Source: DASVXQ01 sp046727955 (GTDB lineage: Bacteria > Actinomycetota > CALGFH01). Taken from it: 21,227 nucleotides of DNA. Shown piece after piece: positions 1-7,534 of this stretch. Location: the NCBI GenBank assembly GCA_046727955.1, contig JBKPDO010000204.1, positions 1 through 21,227 of the forward strand. Reading direction: 5' to 3'. Below the pieces are notes generated by a model, which did not search any database, was not told the DNA's origin, and was given only the letters and a program-made list of their open reading frames with translations. Position numbers and translations under genes: made by a program. Within the stretch, counting starts at the first letter, position 1. The number at the start of each line of letters is the position of its first letter.

Positions 1-343
1 GCTGGCCGACTTCACGAAGGCCATCGACCTCGACCCTGAGCGCGATTGGATCCTTGCAGATCGAGGGCAGACGTACCGGCTGATGGGGCGCTATGAGGAG
101 GCGCTGGCCGACCTCACCCGCGCCATCAACCTCGACCCCAAGTACGCCTGGCCGCTTGTGAATCGCGGACGGACGTACGGGACGATGGGGCGCTACGAGG
201 AAGCGCTGGCCGACTTCACGAAGGCCATCGACCTCGACCCTGAGCGCGATTGGATCCTTGCAGATCGAGGGCAGACGTACCGGCTGATGGGGCGCTATGA
301 GGAGGCGCTGGCCGACCTCACCCGCGCCATCAACCTCGACCCC
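1..343 (+). repeat. 204-bp-period tandem duplication inside the TPR gene
   Basis: Bases 1-139 match 205-343 without a visible mismatch, giving a period of 204 bp, or two 34-codon TPR units. The units between and after are similar but diverged. The first copy runs off the left edge, so the copy number is unknown. Confidence 0.9.
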
Positions 344-784
344 GAAGACGCTGCTACGTTCGCCAGCCGCGGAGAGACGTACCGGCTGATGGGACGCTAC
401 GAGGAGGCGCTGGCCGACTTCACCAGCGCCATCGACCTCGACCCCAAGACTGACTGGTATTACTACAGCCGAGCCCTTGTCGCTCTTGAGCAATCTCGAG
501 CGGACAGGGCTGAAGGCGATCTCAAGCGGGCGCGCGCGCTGGGAAGGGAAGCGCACGAGCGGGATCCAGAGGACCGGCGGGTGACGCTCAACCTTGCCGT
601 GTATGAGCTTGCGTCTGGCGCGCACCGCCAGGCCGAGGCGCTCTGCCGGGAGGCGTTACAGGCCGGTGCGACTCAGTACGAGGTCCGAGAGACCGTCGCC
701 GATCTCCTCGACCTACGTCGCGTAATTGAGCATTCCCATGTCGACTATCTGATCGCCTTCCTGCAAAGAGACGGCGACCCCTGA
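1..784 (+). CDS. TPR-repeat protein, 3' part (5' end outside window)
   Basis: The reading frame is open from base 2 to a TGA at 782-784, so the start lies left of the window; the ATG at 83 is internal. The visible part is a run of 34-residue tetratricopeptide repeats, each with the pattern GRYEEALADxTxAIxLDP. A helical tail of roughly 100 residues without canonical repeats follows and ends in QRDGDP. TPRs form a superhelical scaffold for protein binding. In actinobacteria such arrays are often the C-terminal sensor of larger proteins (STAND or CHAT types), but no catalytic domain is visible here, so the function is unknown. Bases 1-139 are identical to 205-343, so one TPR pair was recently duplicated. 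The gene converges on the HNH gene with a 20-bp gap. Whether it belongs to the mobile element cannot be decided. Confidence 0.85.
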   Translation, partial: LADFTKAIDLDPERDWILADRGQTYRLMGRYEEALADLTRAINLDPKYAWPLVNRGRTYGTMGRYEEALADFTKAIDLDPERDWILADRGQTYRLMGRYEEALADLTRAINLDPEDAATFASRGETYRLMGRYEEALADFTSAIDLDPKTDWYYYSRALVALEQSRADRAEGDLKRARALGREAHERDPEDRRVTLNLAVYELASGAHRQAEALCREALQAGATQYEVRETVADLLDLRRVIEHSHVDYLIAFLQRDGDP

Positions 785-804
785 CGCTATGGTGTGCGGT
801 GCCG

Positions 805-1689
805 CTACAGCCCGAGCGTGCGGCGCCGCTCGGGTGGGATCATGGCCTGACGGACGATGCGGGTGTACTCGTCGCCCAGCACGTACGGGCGAAGCCCCTC
901 CAGGTCCAGCGTCCACGGTCCTTGGCTGCGCTGCGCCCACACCTGGAACGCCTCGGTGATGTAGGCGTCGGCCTGCGCAAGCGTCCAGCCGTTGACCCGG
1001 GCCAGGTGCGCCCGGGCCTGCGCGCCCTTGCCCTGGACGTTGGCCAACCCCAGATGCTTGACCTGATGGCAGGCTGGGCACAGCGCGATCATCCGCACCA
1101 GCATCTGCACGCGGGTCCGGTCGTCGTAGCGCCACACCTCGTGGCACTCCACCGGATGCTCCGGGCCTTTGCCGCCGCAGATCTCGCAGCGGTAGTCGGC
1201 CTGCCGGTAGGCCTGCCGGCGGATGCGATCCCAGCCCAGCTCATCGACCAGCGCGCGGACGTTGTGGTACCAGCTCGTCTTGGGCACCAGCTCGATCGTC
1301 AGCCGCGCCGGCGGCACCACCACCGGCAGCCGAGGTGGCGGCGCTGGCGCGGGCGTGCCCATGCGGGCAGCGCGGCGGCTGCCGGTGGGGATCAGGCGGT
1401 TCAGCCCGCGCCGCCTGGGCTGGCTGTCGAGCACGCTGCCGGGCTCGGGCTGCCGTTCCCCGGTCGCGGTCATGTACCCGTCAGCGAACGCCAGCGCCCG
1501 ATCGATCGCCCCAGCGTCAAGCTCGGTGAGCTTGCGCGGTGAGAATCGGCGGCGGGCCTCGTCGGCGCTGATGGTGCGAATGTAGGACCCCGAGCCGCCG
1601 AAGGTGAGCGTGTCACCGATCCGGCTGCCGAAGTCGTCGGGCAGCTCGTCATCCTCGCCAAGCTGGCGGGGCGTCTGGTCTAGCTCCAT
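805..1689 (-). CDS. HNH endonuclease-like zinc-binding protein (294 aa)
   Basis: The protein has a C-terminal HNH-type metal-binding fold. C168 and C171 (CEIC), the C-H-E-V-W segment with H183, and C204/C207-H208 (CPACH) with K-H at 211-212 form a treble-clef-like cluster. HNH domains cut DNA, or sometimes RNA, with one bound metal. About 100 N-terminal residues are acidic and then basic and Pro-rich, probably disordered. The frame is open further upstream to 2148. I chose the ATG at 1689 because AGGGGGAA precedes it by a normal distance and because the longer version would overlap the relaxase gene. It lies 127 bp downstream of the relaxase on the same strand, so co-transcription is likely. 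A role in mobilisation, defence or DNA processing is inference. Family assignment is fairly sure, the role is not. Confidence 0.72.
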   Translation of the reverse strand: MELDQTPRQLGEDDELPDDFGSRIGDTLTFGGSGSYIRTISADEARRRFSPRKLTELDAGAIDRALAFADGYMTATGERQPEPGSVLDSQPRRRGLNRLIPTGSRRAARMGTPAPAPPPRLPVVVPPARLTIELVPKTSWYHNVRALVDELGWDRIRRQAYRQADYRCEICGGKGPEHPVECHEVWRYDDRTRVQMLVRMIALCPACHQVKHLGLANVQGKGAQARAHLARVNGWTLAQADAYITEAFQVWAQRSQGPWTLDLEGLRPYVLGDEYTRIVRQAMIPPERRRTLGL

Positions 1690-1816
1690 CTGCTGTTCCC
1701 CCTGCTTCGCCCTGGCCGTCCGGCTGAGGGCCAACACTGCCAGTAGTCTAACCGTGCATGTGGACAGTTCCGCGCAACCTGCCCGTTGACGCTTAAGCGT
1801 CAAATCCGGGCAAGCC

Positions 1817-4800
1817 TCAGCCGGCCTCCCGTTCGCGGTCATCGCGGCCGTGGGTCCGCTCGCGGAACCGCTCGATCGTGGTCCGGGCTGCCTGCCACGC
1901 GCCCCGCTGGCGAAGATCCTCGGTCGGCTGCGGCCCCAACAGCTCCTCAGCGCGTCCAGCCCGGCGCTCGTGGCGAGCCGACCGCCGCTCCGGCTGGGTC
2001 CGCTCGCTGGTCGGCCTGGCCTCGCGGTCCTCGACCGGCCTACCACCCGGTTCCTGCGACACCTCCTCTCGCTCGGTCTGCCCTTCATGCTTCGCCAGCC
2101 CAGGCCTGTCGATGCGCCAGGCGCGCCGGTAGCCGTCCACCTGGCCAACCGCCGCGCGCCATGCCGCCTGCGCCCTACGCTCCGTCGGCATCGGCCCGAA
2201 CGCTGCCACCAGGTCGGCCGGCGGGTCCAGCTCGATCGCGCAGGCGTCCGCGCGGCGCCGCCAGCCCAGCTCCCGCAGCACGGCCCGTTGCTCGGCTACA
2301 AGGTCGGCATGCGTCTCCAGCCACGCGGCACGTTGCTGCTGATGCTGGCGAAGCTGCCGGGCCTGCTCGCCCGCCTGGTCCGCCAGCTTGATCGCCGTCG
2401 TAAGCTCCGGCCCACCAGTCCCGGCGGCCTGCAGCTCGCGTACGCGCTGTTCACGTTCGGCATGCCGCTTGGCGGCACGGTCGGCCTCGTGGCGGCGGTC
2501 GCGTGGCGCCTTGTCGAGCGCGGCGTCCAGGCGGTCACGCTCGGCCCGAAGCTTTCGCGTTGGCATCGCCCGCAGGTCCACCAGCCGGCGCGCGTCGCTG
2601 GCCAACCGCTCGGCGCGGTCGCGGCCCATCGCGGCGGCAAGCCGCTCGTAGCCGTCTGGTGCCCGGCGGTTGTCGGGCACCTCCTGTAGCTCGGCGGGGC
2701 GTTCCTCCGGGCCGGTCACGGTGTAGATGCGGGTCAGGTGCTTGGCGCGGCTGAGCACCACATACAGCCACTGCGCGTCCTCCCGGCCCGACACGAACGG
2801 CAGCGAGGTCCACTTGGTGAGCCCCTGCGACTTGTGCCCGGTGGTCGCATACGCCAGGTCTACCCGGCGCGGCGCGCCCGGTCGGCTCTTGCCGTCCAGG
2901 TAACTCGCGGGCAAGGTCACGGTTTCTCCCTCGGCGGCGCCGCGGCCTGCTGCGTCGGCGTTGTCGCCAATCTGGATCGTCAACGAGCGGGCCTCACGGT
3001 CAATGGCGACCACGGTCCCGCGCGTGCCGTTGGCGACCCCCAGCCGCTTGAGGGCGTTCTTGCCGCACACCACCCGATCACCAACCGCAAGACTGCGGTC
3101 GGCGACCTGGAGGCGCGCCTCCAGGTCGAGGTCCCCGGCCTCGGTGCGGACCTGCTGGCAGGCCAGGTTGAACCGGCCAACGTCCTCGCGGCGGTGGGCC
3201 AGGATCACCACGTCCTGCCCCTGCTGGAACGCCTGCCGCCAGTCCTCCAGCAGGCCCCGGGTCAGCTCGTCTCGGGTCTCGGCCAACACCACCCGGTCAT
3301 GCTCGCGGTACAGGCTCACGGCCTGCTCGACCTGGAAGCGCCTGACCAGCTCAAGCGCCTGCTGCTCCCATTCGGCCTGCTGGCGGCGGTTCTGGGTCAG
3401 CTCGCTCGCCCCCAGCCGAAGCCGCAGGCCCCGGAACCCCCCGCCCGCGTCAATGGAGGAGAGCTGCCGATCGTCGCCAACCAGGATCACCTTGGCCTCG
3501 GCCCGGTTGGCGTGGTCGAGCAGACGGGCGAGCTTGCGCGTGCCGACCATGCCGGCCTCGTCCACCAGCAGGACCGTGTTCGAGTCGAGCCGGTCGCGGC
3601 GCTGCTCCAGGTCGGCCAACAGCCGATCAACCGTGCGCGCGTCCGCGTACCCCTCACTGCCAAGCCCGGTAGTCGCAAGGCCGGTCGGTGCCGTGCCGAT
3701 CAGTCGGTGCCCTTGCAGGCCGTAGGCGTGCGCGACCACGCCAGCGACAAAGGTCTTGCCGTAGCCGGCCTTGCCGACCAGCAGCGACACCCCAGCGCCA
3801 GAGCGGATCAGGTCGGCGAGTGCGTCGGCCTGGTCCTGCCCGATCATGGGGAAGGCTTCGAGAGTGGCGCGCAGGTGCTCTGGCACCACCACCGCGCAGC
3901 CGGCGGCGGCTCGGGCGGTGGCGCCGTCCAGCATGCGCTGTTCCAGCGCCACCAGCTCCGGCGTGGAGTAGCGCACCTCAGCAAGCTGCTCGTCGCGCGC
4001 CACCACCACCGAGCGCTCGGCCAGGAACCGATCGGCCAGCGCCTCAAGCTCACGCAGCGTCATTGTGGCCGAGGTGCCGACCGGCAGGCGGCGCGCGAGC
4101 TGGTCGACCACATCGCGGCGCGCGAACGTGGACGCCTGCGCCGTCAGCCCGTCCGGCGCGGCCAGTTCCTCCAGCAGCGCCACCTGCTCGGCGTCGGTCA
4201 GTAGGTGGCCAGTGGCGCGGCCAAGGCGTTCGGCATAGGTCTGCTCGCTGATGCCATGCTCGGCCAGCTCCGCGCGCCACCGGTCGTAGATCACCTCTTC
4301 AGTCTCGGAGTGGTCTTTGGCCCGGCGGGTGGCCCTGGCCGCCTCCCGCGCCGTGCGCGTGTCGGTGGTGCCCCAGGCGTCACACTGCGCCCGCACCTGC
4401 GCGGCGCGCTTGGAGAACCCATCCCGCAGCGCCTTGTCATGCCACCCGGCGATCTCCCGTTGCTCATGGTCGGGCACCTCGACAAACTCCAGCCCCAACC
4501 GGCGCGACAGCTCCGCGCGCCACAGCTGCTGGTAGACCCGTTCGGCGGTCATCAGGTGCGCCCACAGGCGCTTGGAGTCCAGCGCCGTGGCGCGGCCGTC
4601 TGGCCCCTCGGTGAGGTTTTGCACCAGCAGGTGCGTGTGCAGCTGCGGGTCGCCTTCCCGGCTGGTGCGATGGTCGTAGCCGATCGCCAGCAGCCCGCGG
4701 CCGGCCAGGTGCTCAGCGCCACCGTGGCCGCGCCGAACCCCGACCGCGTGCTGTTCTAGCCACCCCAGCGCGCCCCGGATGGCCGCCTGGCGCGCCGCGA

Positions 4801-5386
4801 CGTACTCGCGGCGGGTGGCCTCATCGGCACCTGCGTAGAACAGGCTGCCCGACTTCACGTCCGAGAAGCACAGGTCAAAGCAGGCGTCCCGGTCGTCCAC
4901 CCGCCGTCCTGCATGCCTTGCTGCCTCGTGGTAGGCGTCGCCGTAGATGTCCTGCGGATCGGTATTCAGGACATGGCGTGCGACGCGTTCGACGGTCTCG
5001 GCCTTGACCTCCCGGCGGCCAAGGACCGCACGGACGTCGCCCGCGAGCGCCTGGCTTCCCGCCAGCGCCTCCACCGGGATGCTTCGCTCAGCCGCGAGCG
5101 CCCGCAGCCGTTCCGCCAACGGTCCCGCGGGGAGCTTCGACCGCGGGTCAGCAACCCACTTGGGCTGTGCGACCTGCTCGCCCGTGATCGGGTCTTTGCC
5201 CGCAAACATCGCGTGGCACTGCTCATCGCGTGCGACCCCAGCCAAGCCCAAGGTCGCCGCCCGGGCGCCGTACCACTGGCCCGGCGTCTCGCCGTGGCCC
5301 GACAGGTACTCGCACCGGGACTCGGCGATCTGCCTGATCCAATAGTCCTCCTGGCCCGCCTTCAGCCCGGCCGCCGCCAGCACCAA
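1817..5386 (-). CDS. MobF-family conjugative relaxase-helicase (TrwC/TraI-like)
   Basis: This 1189-residue protein combines a relaxase and an SF1 helicase. Such proteins nick oriT, stay covalently bound to the 5' end and unwind the strand for transfer. Tyr15 and Tyr27 near the N-terminus (before E-T-P-G-Q-W) are the candidate nucleophiles. The metal-binding histidines are in H239-R-T-S-R...D-P-Q-L-H250-T-H252. The helicase part has Walker A GKAGYGKT (538-545), Walker B LLVDE (606-610), VGDDRQLSS, a QNRRQ motif, and HKSQG...LYVVLSRAK (about 851-881). Beyond about residue 880 is a long charged, Arg-rich, probably coiled-coil tail. The start is TTG at 5386 (GTG follows directly), preceded by GAGGAGG at 7 nt. 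The N-terminus is short compared with TrwC. No coupling protein or type IV secretion gene is in the window, so it may act in trans or as part of a larger element. Confidence 0.92.
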   Translation of the reverse strand: MVLAAAGLKAGQEDYWIRQIAESRCEYLSGHGETPGQWYGARAATLGLAGVARDEQCHAMFAGKDPITGEQVAQPKWVADPRSKLPAGPLAERLRALAAERSIPVEALAGSQALAGDVRAVLGRREVKAETVERVARHVLNTDPQDIYGDAYHEAARHAGRRVDDRDACFDLCFSDVKSGSLFYAGADEATRREYVAARQAAIRGALGWLEQHAVGVRRGHGGAEHLAGRGLLAIGYDHRTSREGDPQLHTHLLVQNLTEGPDGRATALDSKRLWAHLMTAERVYQQLWRAELSRRLGLEFVEVPDHEQREIAGWHDKALRDGFSKRAAQVRAQCDAWGTTDTRTAREAARATRRAKDHSETEEVIYDRWRAELAEHGISEQTYAERLGRATGHLLTDAEQVALLEELAAPDGLTAQASTFARRDVVDQLARRLPVGTSATMTLRELEALADRFLAERSVVVARDEQLAEVRYSTPELVALEQRMLDGATARAAAGCAVVVPEHLRATLEAFPMIGQDQADALADLIRSGAGVSLLVGKAGYGKTFVAGVVAHAYGLQGHRLIGTAPTGLATTGLGSEGYADARTVDRLLADLEQRRDRLDSNTVLLVDEAGMVGTRKLARLLDHANRAEAKVILVGDDRQLSSIDAGGGFRGLRLRLGASELTQNRRQQAEWEQQALELVRRFQVEQAVSLYREHDRVVLAETRDELTRGLLEDWRQAFQQGQDVVILAHRREDVGRFNLACQQVRTEAGDLDLEARLQVADRSLAVGDRVVCGKNALKRLGVANGTRGTVVAIDREARSLTIQIGDNADAAGRGAAEGETVTLPASYLDGKSRPGAPRRVDLAYATTGHKSQGLTKWTSLPFVSGREDAQWLYVVLSRAKHLTRIYTVTGPEERPAELQEVPDNRRAPDGYERLAAAMGRDRAERLASDARRLVDLRAMPTRKLRAERDRLDAALDKAPRDRRHEADRAAKRHAEREQRVRELQAAGTGGPELTTAIKLADQAGEQARQLRQHQQQRAAWLETHADLVAEQRAVLRELGWRRRADACAIELDPPADLVAAFGPMPTERRAQAAWRAAVGQVDGYRRAWRIDRPGLAKHEGQTEREEVSQEPGGRPVEDREARPTSERTQPERRSARHERRAGRAEELLGPQPTEDLRQRGAWQAARTTIERFRERTHGRDDREREAG

Positions 5387-5415
5387 TCCGCACCCTCCTC
5401 AATGGCTCCGGGCCT

Positions 5416-5450
5416 CGGGCTGGCACCGTTGGTGCAGCCGTATTGTGCTT
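5416..5450 (+). other. candidate origin of transfer (oriT/nic), R388-like
   Basis: The hairpin GGCTGGCACC-GTT-GGTGCAGCC (5418-5439, one bulged base) is followed directly by GTATTGTGCTTTGAG (5440-5454). From memory, the nic substrate of R388 TrwC, the MobF prototype, is a GCACC-GAAA-GGTGC hairpin followed by GTATTGTCT, cut after that tract. The GCACC/GGTGC stem and GTATTGT are therefore shared, except for a few extra stem bases. The site lies about 30 bp upstream of the relaxase start. A nick in the + strand would send the DNA to the right first and the relaxase gene last, the usual order in conjugation. The exact nic position is not known. Confidence 0.55.
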
Positions 5451-5736
5451 TGAGGTCCGGTGATCAGAGAGTACGCGGTGCCGCAATGAAAACGGCGCAG
5501 AGTGCCAAGTTAGAGTTGGCGATGGCTGAGCTTGAACGAGATAACCGGACGGAAAGTCCTGGTAGAAGTGCAGGTGGATCGTGGGATGTCCGTCGAAGAA
5601 CCGACAGGGGTTTTTGAATCTCAACCAGTCCTCAGCGGCTCCGGTTCTTCAGAGGAATAGGAGTCCCATTTTCAACTCCGCCGGACCATCCGCATGGCGC
5701 TCACCGGTCACGCCGTGGGCCCGTTCTCTTCGATAG
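5451..5736. other. intergenic stretch, no gene supported
   Basis: I see no convincing gene here. A 43-codon ORF starts at ATG 5487 and ends at 5617, reading as a charged helix, but it lacks a ribosome binding site. The stretch has a lower G+C look than its neighbours. If the hairpin at 5418-5439 is oriT, this is the leading region and may hold binding sites for accessory proteins. Confidence 0.4.
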
Positions 5737-5970
5737 CCCCGATGCGCCGTTCGAGTTGACCGCGGAGACTACCAAGCCACAGCCGCCGCGATGGCTAAGC
5801 TCCGCGACACCGATCTGGTCCGGATCCCGGGCGACCCGATCGGCCACTGCGGCCGAGCGCACCGCGGCCGTCCTGCTTGCTGGCAGCCGAATCGCGCCCG
5901 CCTTCTGAGCGGCAACCACGCCGAGCAGGGACTGCGGACAGCGCTCGCAACCGCGGCCACCCTGGAGTAG
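5737..5970 (+). pseudogene. decayed ORF of unknown function
   Basis: After a TAG at 5734 the frame is open to a TAG at 5968-5970. It includes an ATG at 5791 giving a 59-residue reading that begins MAKLRDTDLVRIPGDPI. Near 5836 the protein-like reading moves to another frame (ATAAERTAAVLLAGSR and on to a TGA), and a protein-like stretch ending in ALATAATLE returns in the first frame. This suggests frameshifts in a once intact gene. The family is not recognised. It is either a remnant or, less likely, a genuine 59-residue protein. Confidence is low. Confidence 0.35.
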
Positions 5971-5988
5971 GGGCAACAGAGAGCCGTC

Positions 5989-6017
5989 GTGGCAGCAAAT
6001 GGCGAATTTGCCGCCAC
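5989..6017. repeat. palindrome GTGGCAGCAAAT-N5-ATTTGCCGCCAC
   Basis: The 12-bp arms 5989-6000 and 6006-6017 are complementary at 11 of 12 positions, around GGCGA. It sits 18 bp after the stop of the decayed ORF. A related, less perfect copy is at 10259-10283 and a single half-site is at 10351-10362, on the other side of the two-gene cassette. It could be a small repetitive palindrome or a regulator site; the sequence does not say which. Confidence 0.6.
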
Positions 6018-6177
6018 AATGACCCGCCCGCCGCGGGCGCGGGGCAGCCCCTGGTCACGGCCGGCTGGGGCGGCCCTGGACTCAGGCGGCGACGATGTAG
6101 ATCGCCGGCGGCGCGTGGGCTGCTCGGCAAAGCCGGACCGGTCGAGAGGGCGGCAGCTAGGCCATCCGTCGGAGGCT

Positions 6178-6225
6178 GTGAACGCTGATCCGAGATCTTC
6201 TCACTGTGGCGTCATTAGCGTTCAC
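6178..6225. repeat. 12-bp inverted repeat downstream of the peptidase gene
   Basis: GTGAACGCTGAT (6178-6189) faces ATTAGCGTTCAC (6214-6225), matching at 11 of 12 positions across a 24-nt spacer. It lies 22 bp beyond the stop of the M15-like gene. It could be a terminator stem (there is no T tract), an operator, or one end of an old insertion. Apart from this and the palindrome at 5989, I see nothing in 6018-6247. Confidence 0.5.
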
Positions 6226-6247
6226 GACTTCGTCACTGTCACGGCGA

Positions 6248-7531
6248 CTAGCTCGGCCGCCTTCTCTTGGACTTCCGCTTCGTCACATCTTCGATGCACT
6301 TCGGACGCTGGAATCGCCGCTGCCAGTTGCGGACCTCGAAGTGGTGCTGGTCCTTGGACTTGAACTCTCCCCCGTACCGTGCCCCTGCGCCGACCATGGC
6401 CACGACGAGCGCGAGGTGCTCGTCGTATAGCCCATTCTTCGCGATAGACTCAAGCTTCCCCAGGCCGAACTGCTTGATGCACTCCGCCAAGAGCTTCTCG
6501 ACGGCTGGGCCCAGGGGCTGTTTCTTCTGGTGCTTTGGTAGGTTCTCCCTAATGAAACCTTGGAACGCGGCGGAGATCCTCATGAGCTTTTCCCACATCT
6601 GCGATGCGATTTCTTCTGCCTTGTCCGGATTCTTTTCAATCGCGTCGTAGTCGATGAAAGGCTTCGTGACGCGGTAATCGTATGGGAACTTTCCCGCGGA
6701 CTGGAGGTAGTTGAGGACGGCGTCGATGGCCTCTGCCCGCTTGCCCTTCAAGTGCTCGTTCGTCGCGGGCTTGATATCCGTCGCGAAACCGAGGGCGTGC
6801 GGGCTCAGGGCCTCGGGCTTACCCTCGTTGTCCGTGCGTGGCCGTGGGTTCCAGCCGCCGATTACCCGGATCTTCTTCCCCTGCTTCGTCACTGTGAAGG
6901 GGATCGACTCGATGACGCCCTTCTTGAGGAGCTTCCCGATGAGCGGAATCTTGAGGAGTCCCTTATTCGCTCCCTCAAAGACGTCGACGAGCGCTTGGTG
7001 TGCTCCGCCTGTGACGCCTACCTCGTCGAGGAACTTCACGTCTAGCACGATGTCGTTCAGGAACCTCGGCGGATCGAGGACACCCCGCGCGTAGTAGAAA
7101 GGCCTCATGTACTTGTAGTGGTTAAGGCCGCCTTTGTTTTCAAACTCGGTCTCTTTTAGCTGCGTCCATGTCTTCCCGGGCGAGTTATACTCCTCCTCGC
7201 AGAGCTGGTTATAGAACTCGTACAGCTTCTGGATCTCTTTCGCTTTGTCCTCCTGGGATCGCGCGATCTGTCCGAGTTCGGCCCGAATGGCGTCTACTGG
7301 GCGAGCCTTCTCGACCTCGACCTCCCGCCGGGGCTGCGCGCCCTCGTGGCGGTAGGGAATGCCGGTGGGCGGCGCGACGGGTACAACCGCCCGTAGTTCC
7401 TCCCGCAGGTCGGAGAGCACTTGCTCCAGTGGAGTTCCGATTTGGGCCCGGCACGCGAGCTCTGCGACCTCGCTCTCGGTGAGCTGAAGGGGCTTCCACC
7501 CCGTGCTCTTGATGAAGTCTCTCAGATCCAC
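6248..7531 (-). CDS. LAS/M15-type zinc peptidase, probable peptidoglycan-cleaving (427 aa)
   Basis: The C-terminal half carries the LAS/M15 metallopeptidase signature: S-P-H245-A-L-G-F-A-T-D252-I gives the first two zinc ligands, and G-A-R-Y-G-G-E-F...D-Q-H-H397-F-E gives the third. This family (VanY, CwlK, phage endopeptidases) cuts D-Ala-D-Ala or L-Ala-D-Glu bonds in peptidoglycan. The first 210 residues are not recognised and include a charged helical region (about 80-135). At 427 residues it is much longer than a plain endolysin. No signal peptide is visible, so export would need another route. The start is GTG at 7531, three bases after the stop of the upstream gene, with ACGGGGAA inside that gene's last codons. 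Tight translational coupling is therefore likely. It is Lys-rich and has a weaker GC bias than its neighbours, suggesting recent import. The peptidase fold is likely; the substrate is inferred. Confidence 0.72.
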   Translation of the reverse strand: MDLRDFIKSTGWKPLQLTESEVAELACRAQIGTPLEQVLSDLREELRAVVPVAPPTGIPYRHEGAQPRREVEVEKARPVDAIRAELGQIARSQEDKAKEIQKLYEFYNQLCEEEYNSPGKTWTQLKETEFENKGGLNHYKYMRPFYYARGVLDPPRFLNDIVLDVKFLDEVGVTGGAHQALVDVFEGANKGLLKIPLIGKLLKKGVIESIPFTVTKQGKKIRVIGGWNPRPRTDNEGKPEALSPHALGFATDIKPATNEHLKGKRAEAIDAVLNYLQSAGKFPYDYRVTKPFIDYDAIEKNPDKAEEIASQMWEKLMRISAAFQGFIRENLPKHQKKQPLGPAVEKLLAECIKQFGLGKLESIAKNGLYDEHLALVVAMVGAGARYGGEFKSKDQHHFEVRNWQRRFQRPKCIEDVTKRKSKRRRPS

Positions 7532-7534
7532 TAC

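Noticed and set aside
799..1542. 247-codon ORF on the + strand across the HNH gene
   Set aside because: It is a codon-bias shadow; the minus strand carries clear zinc-binding motifs.
1689..2148. N-terminal extension of the HNH protein up to 2148
   Set aside because: It would overlap the relaxase gene, is Arg/Ser/Gly-rich shadow-like sequence, and a good ribosome binding site supports 1689.
2738..4204. 488-codon + strand ORF opposite the relaxase
   Set aside because: It is antisense to conserved helicase motifs and has no recognisable domains.
5487..5617. 43-codon ORF beginning MKTAQSAKLE
   Set aside because: There is no ribosome binding site and no recognisable family. It could be real but cannot be supported.
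6168..6180. GTCGGAGG resembles the tRNA-Leu 3' end
   Set aside because: The match stops after 8 bp and GTCGGAG occurs several times by chance in this DNA.
6350..6375. GGACTTGAAC matches the 3' part of tRNA-Leu, possible second att site
   Set aside because: Only 10 bp match, inside the coding sequence of the M15-like gene, and the following bases do not fit the tRNA.
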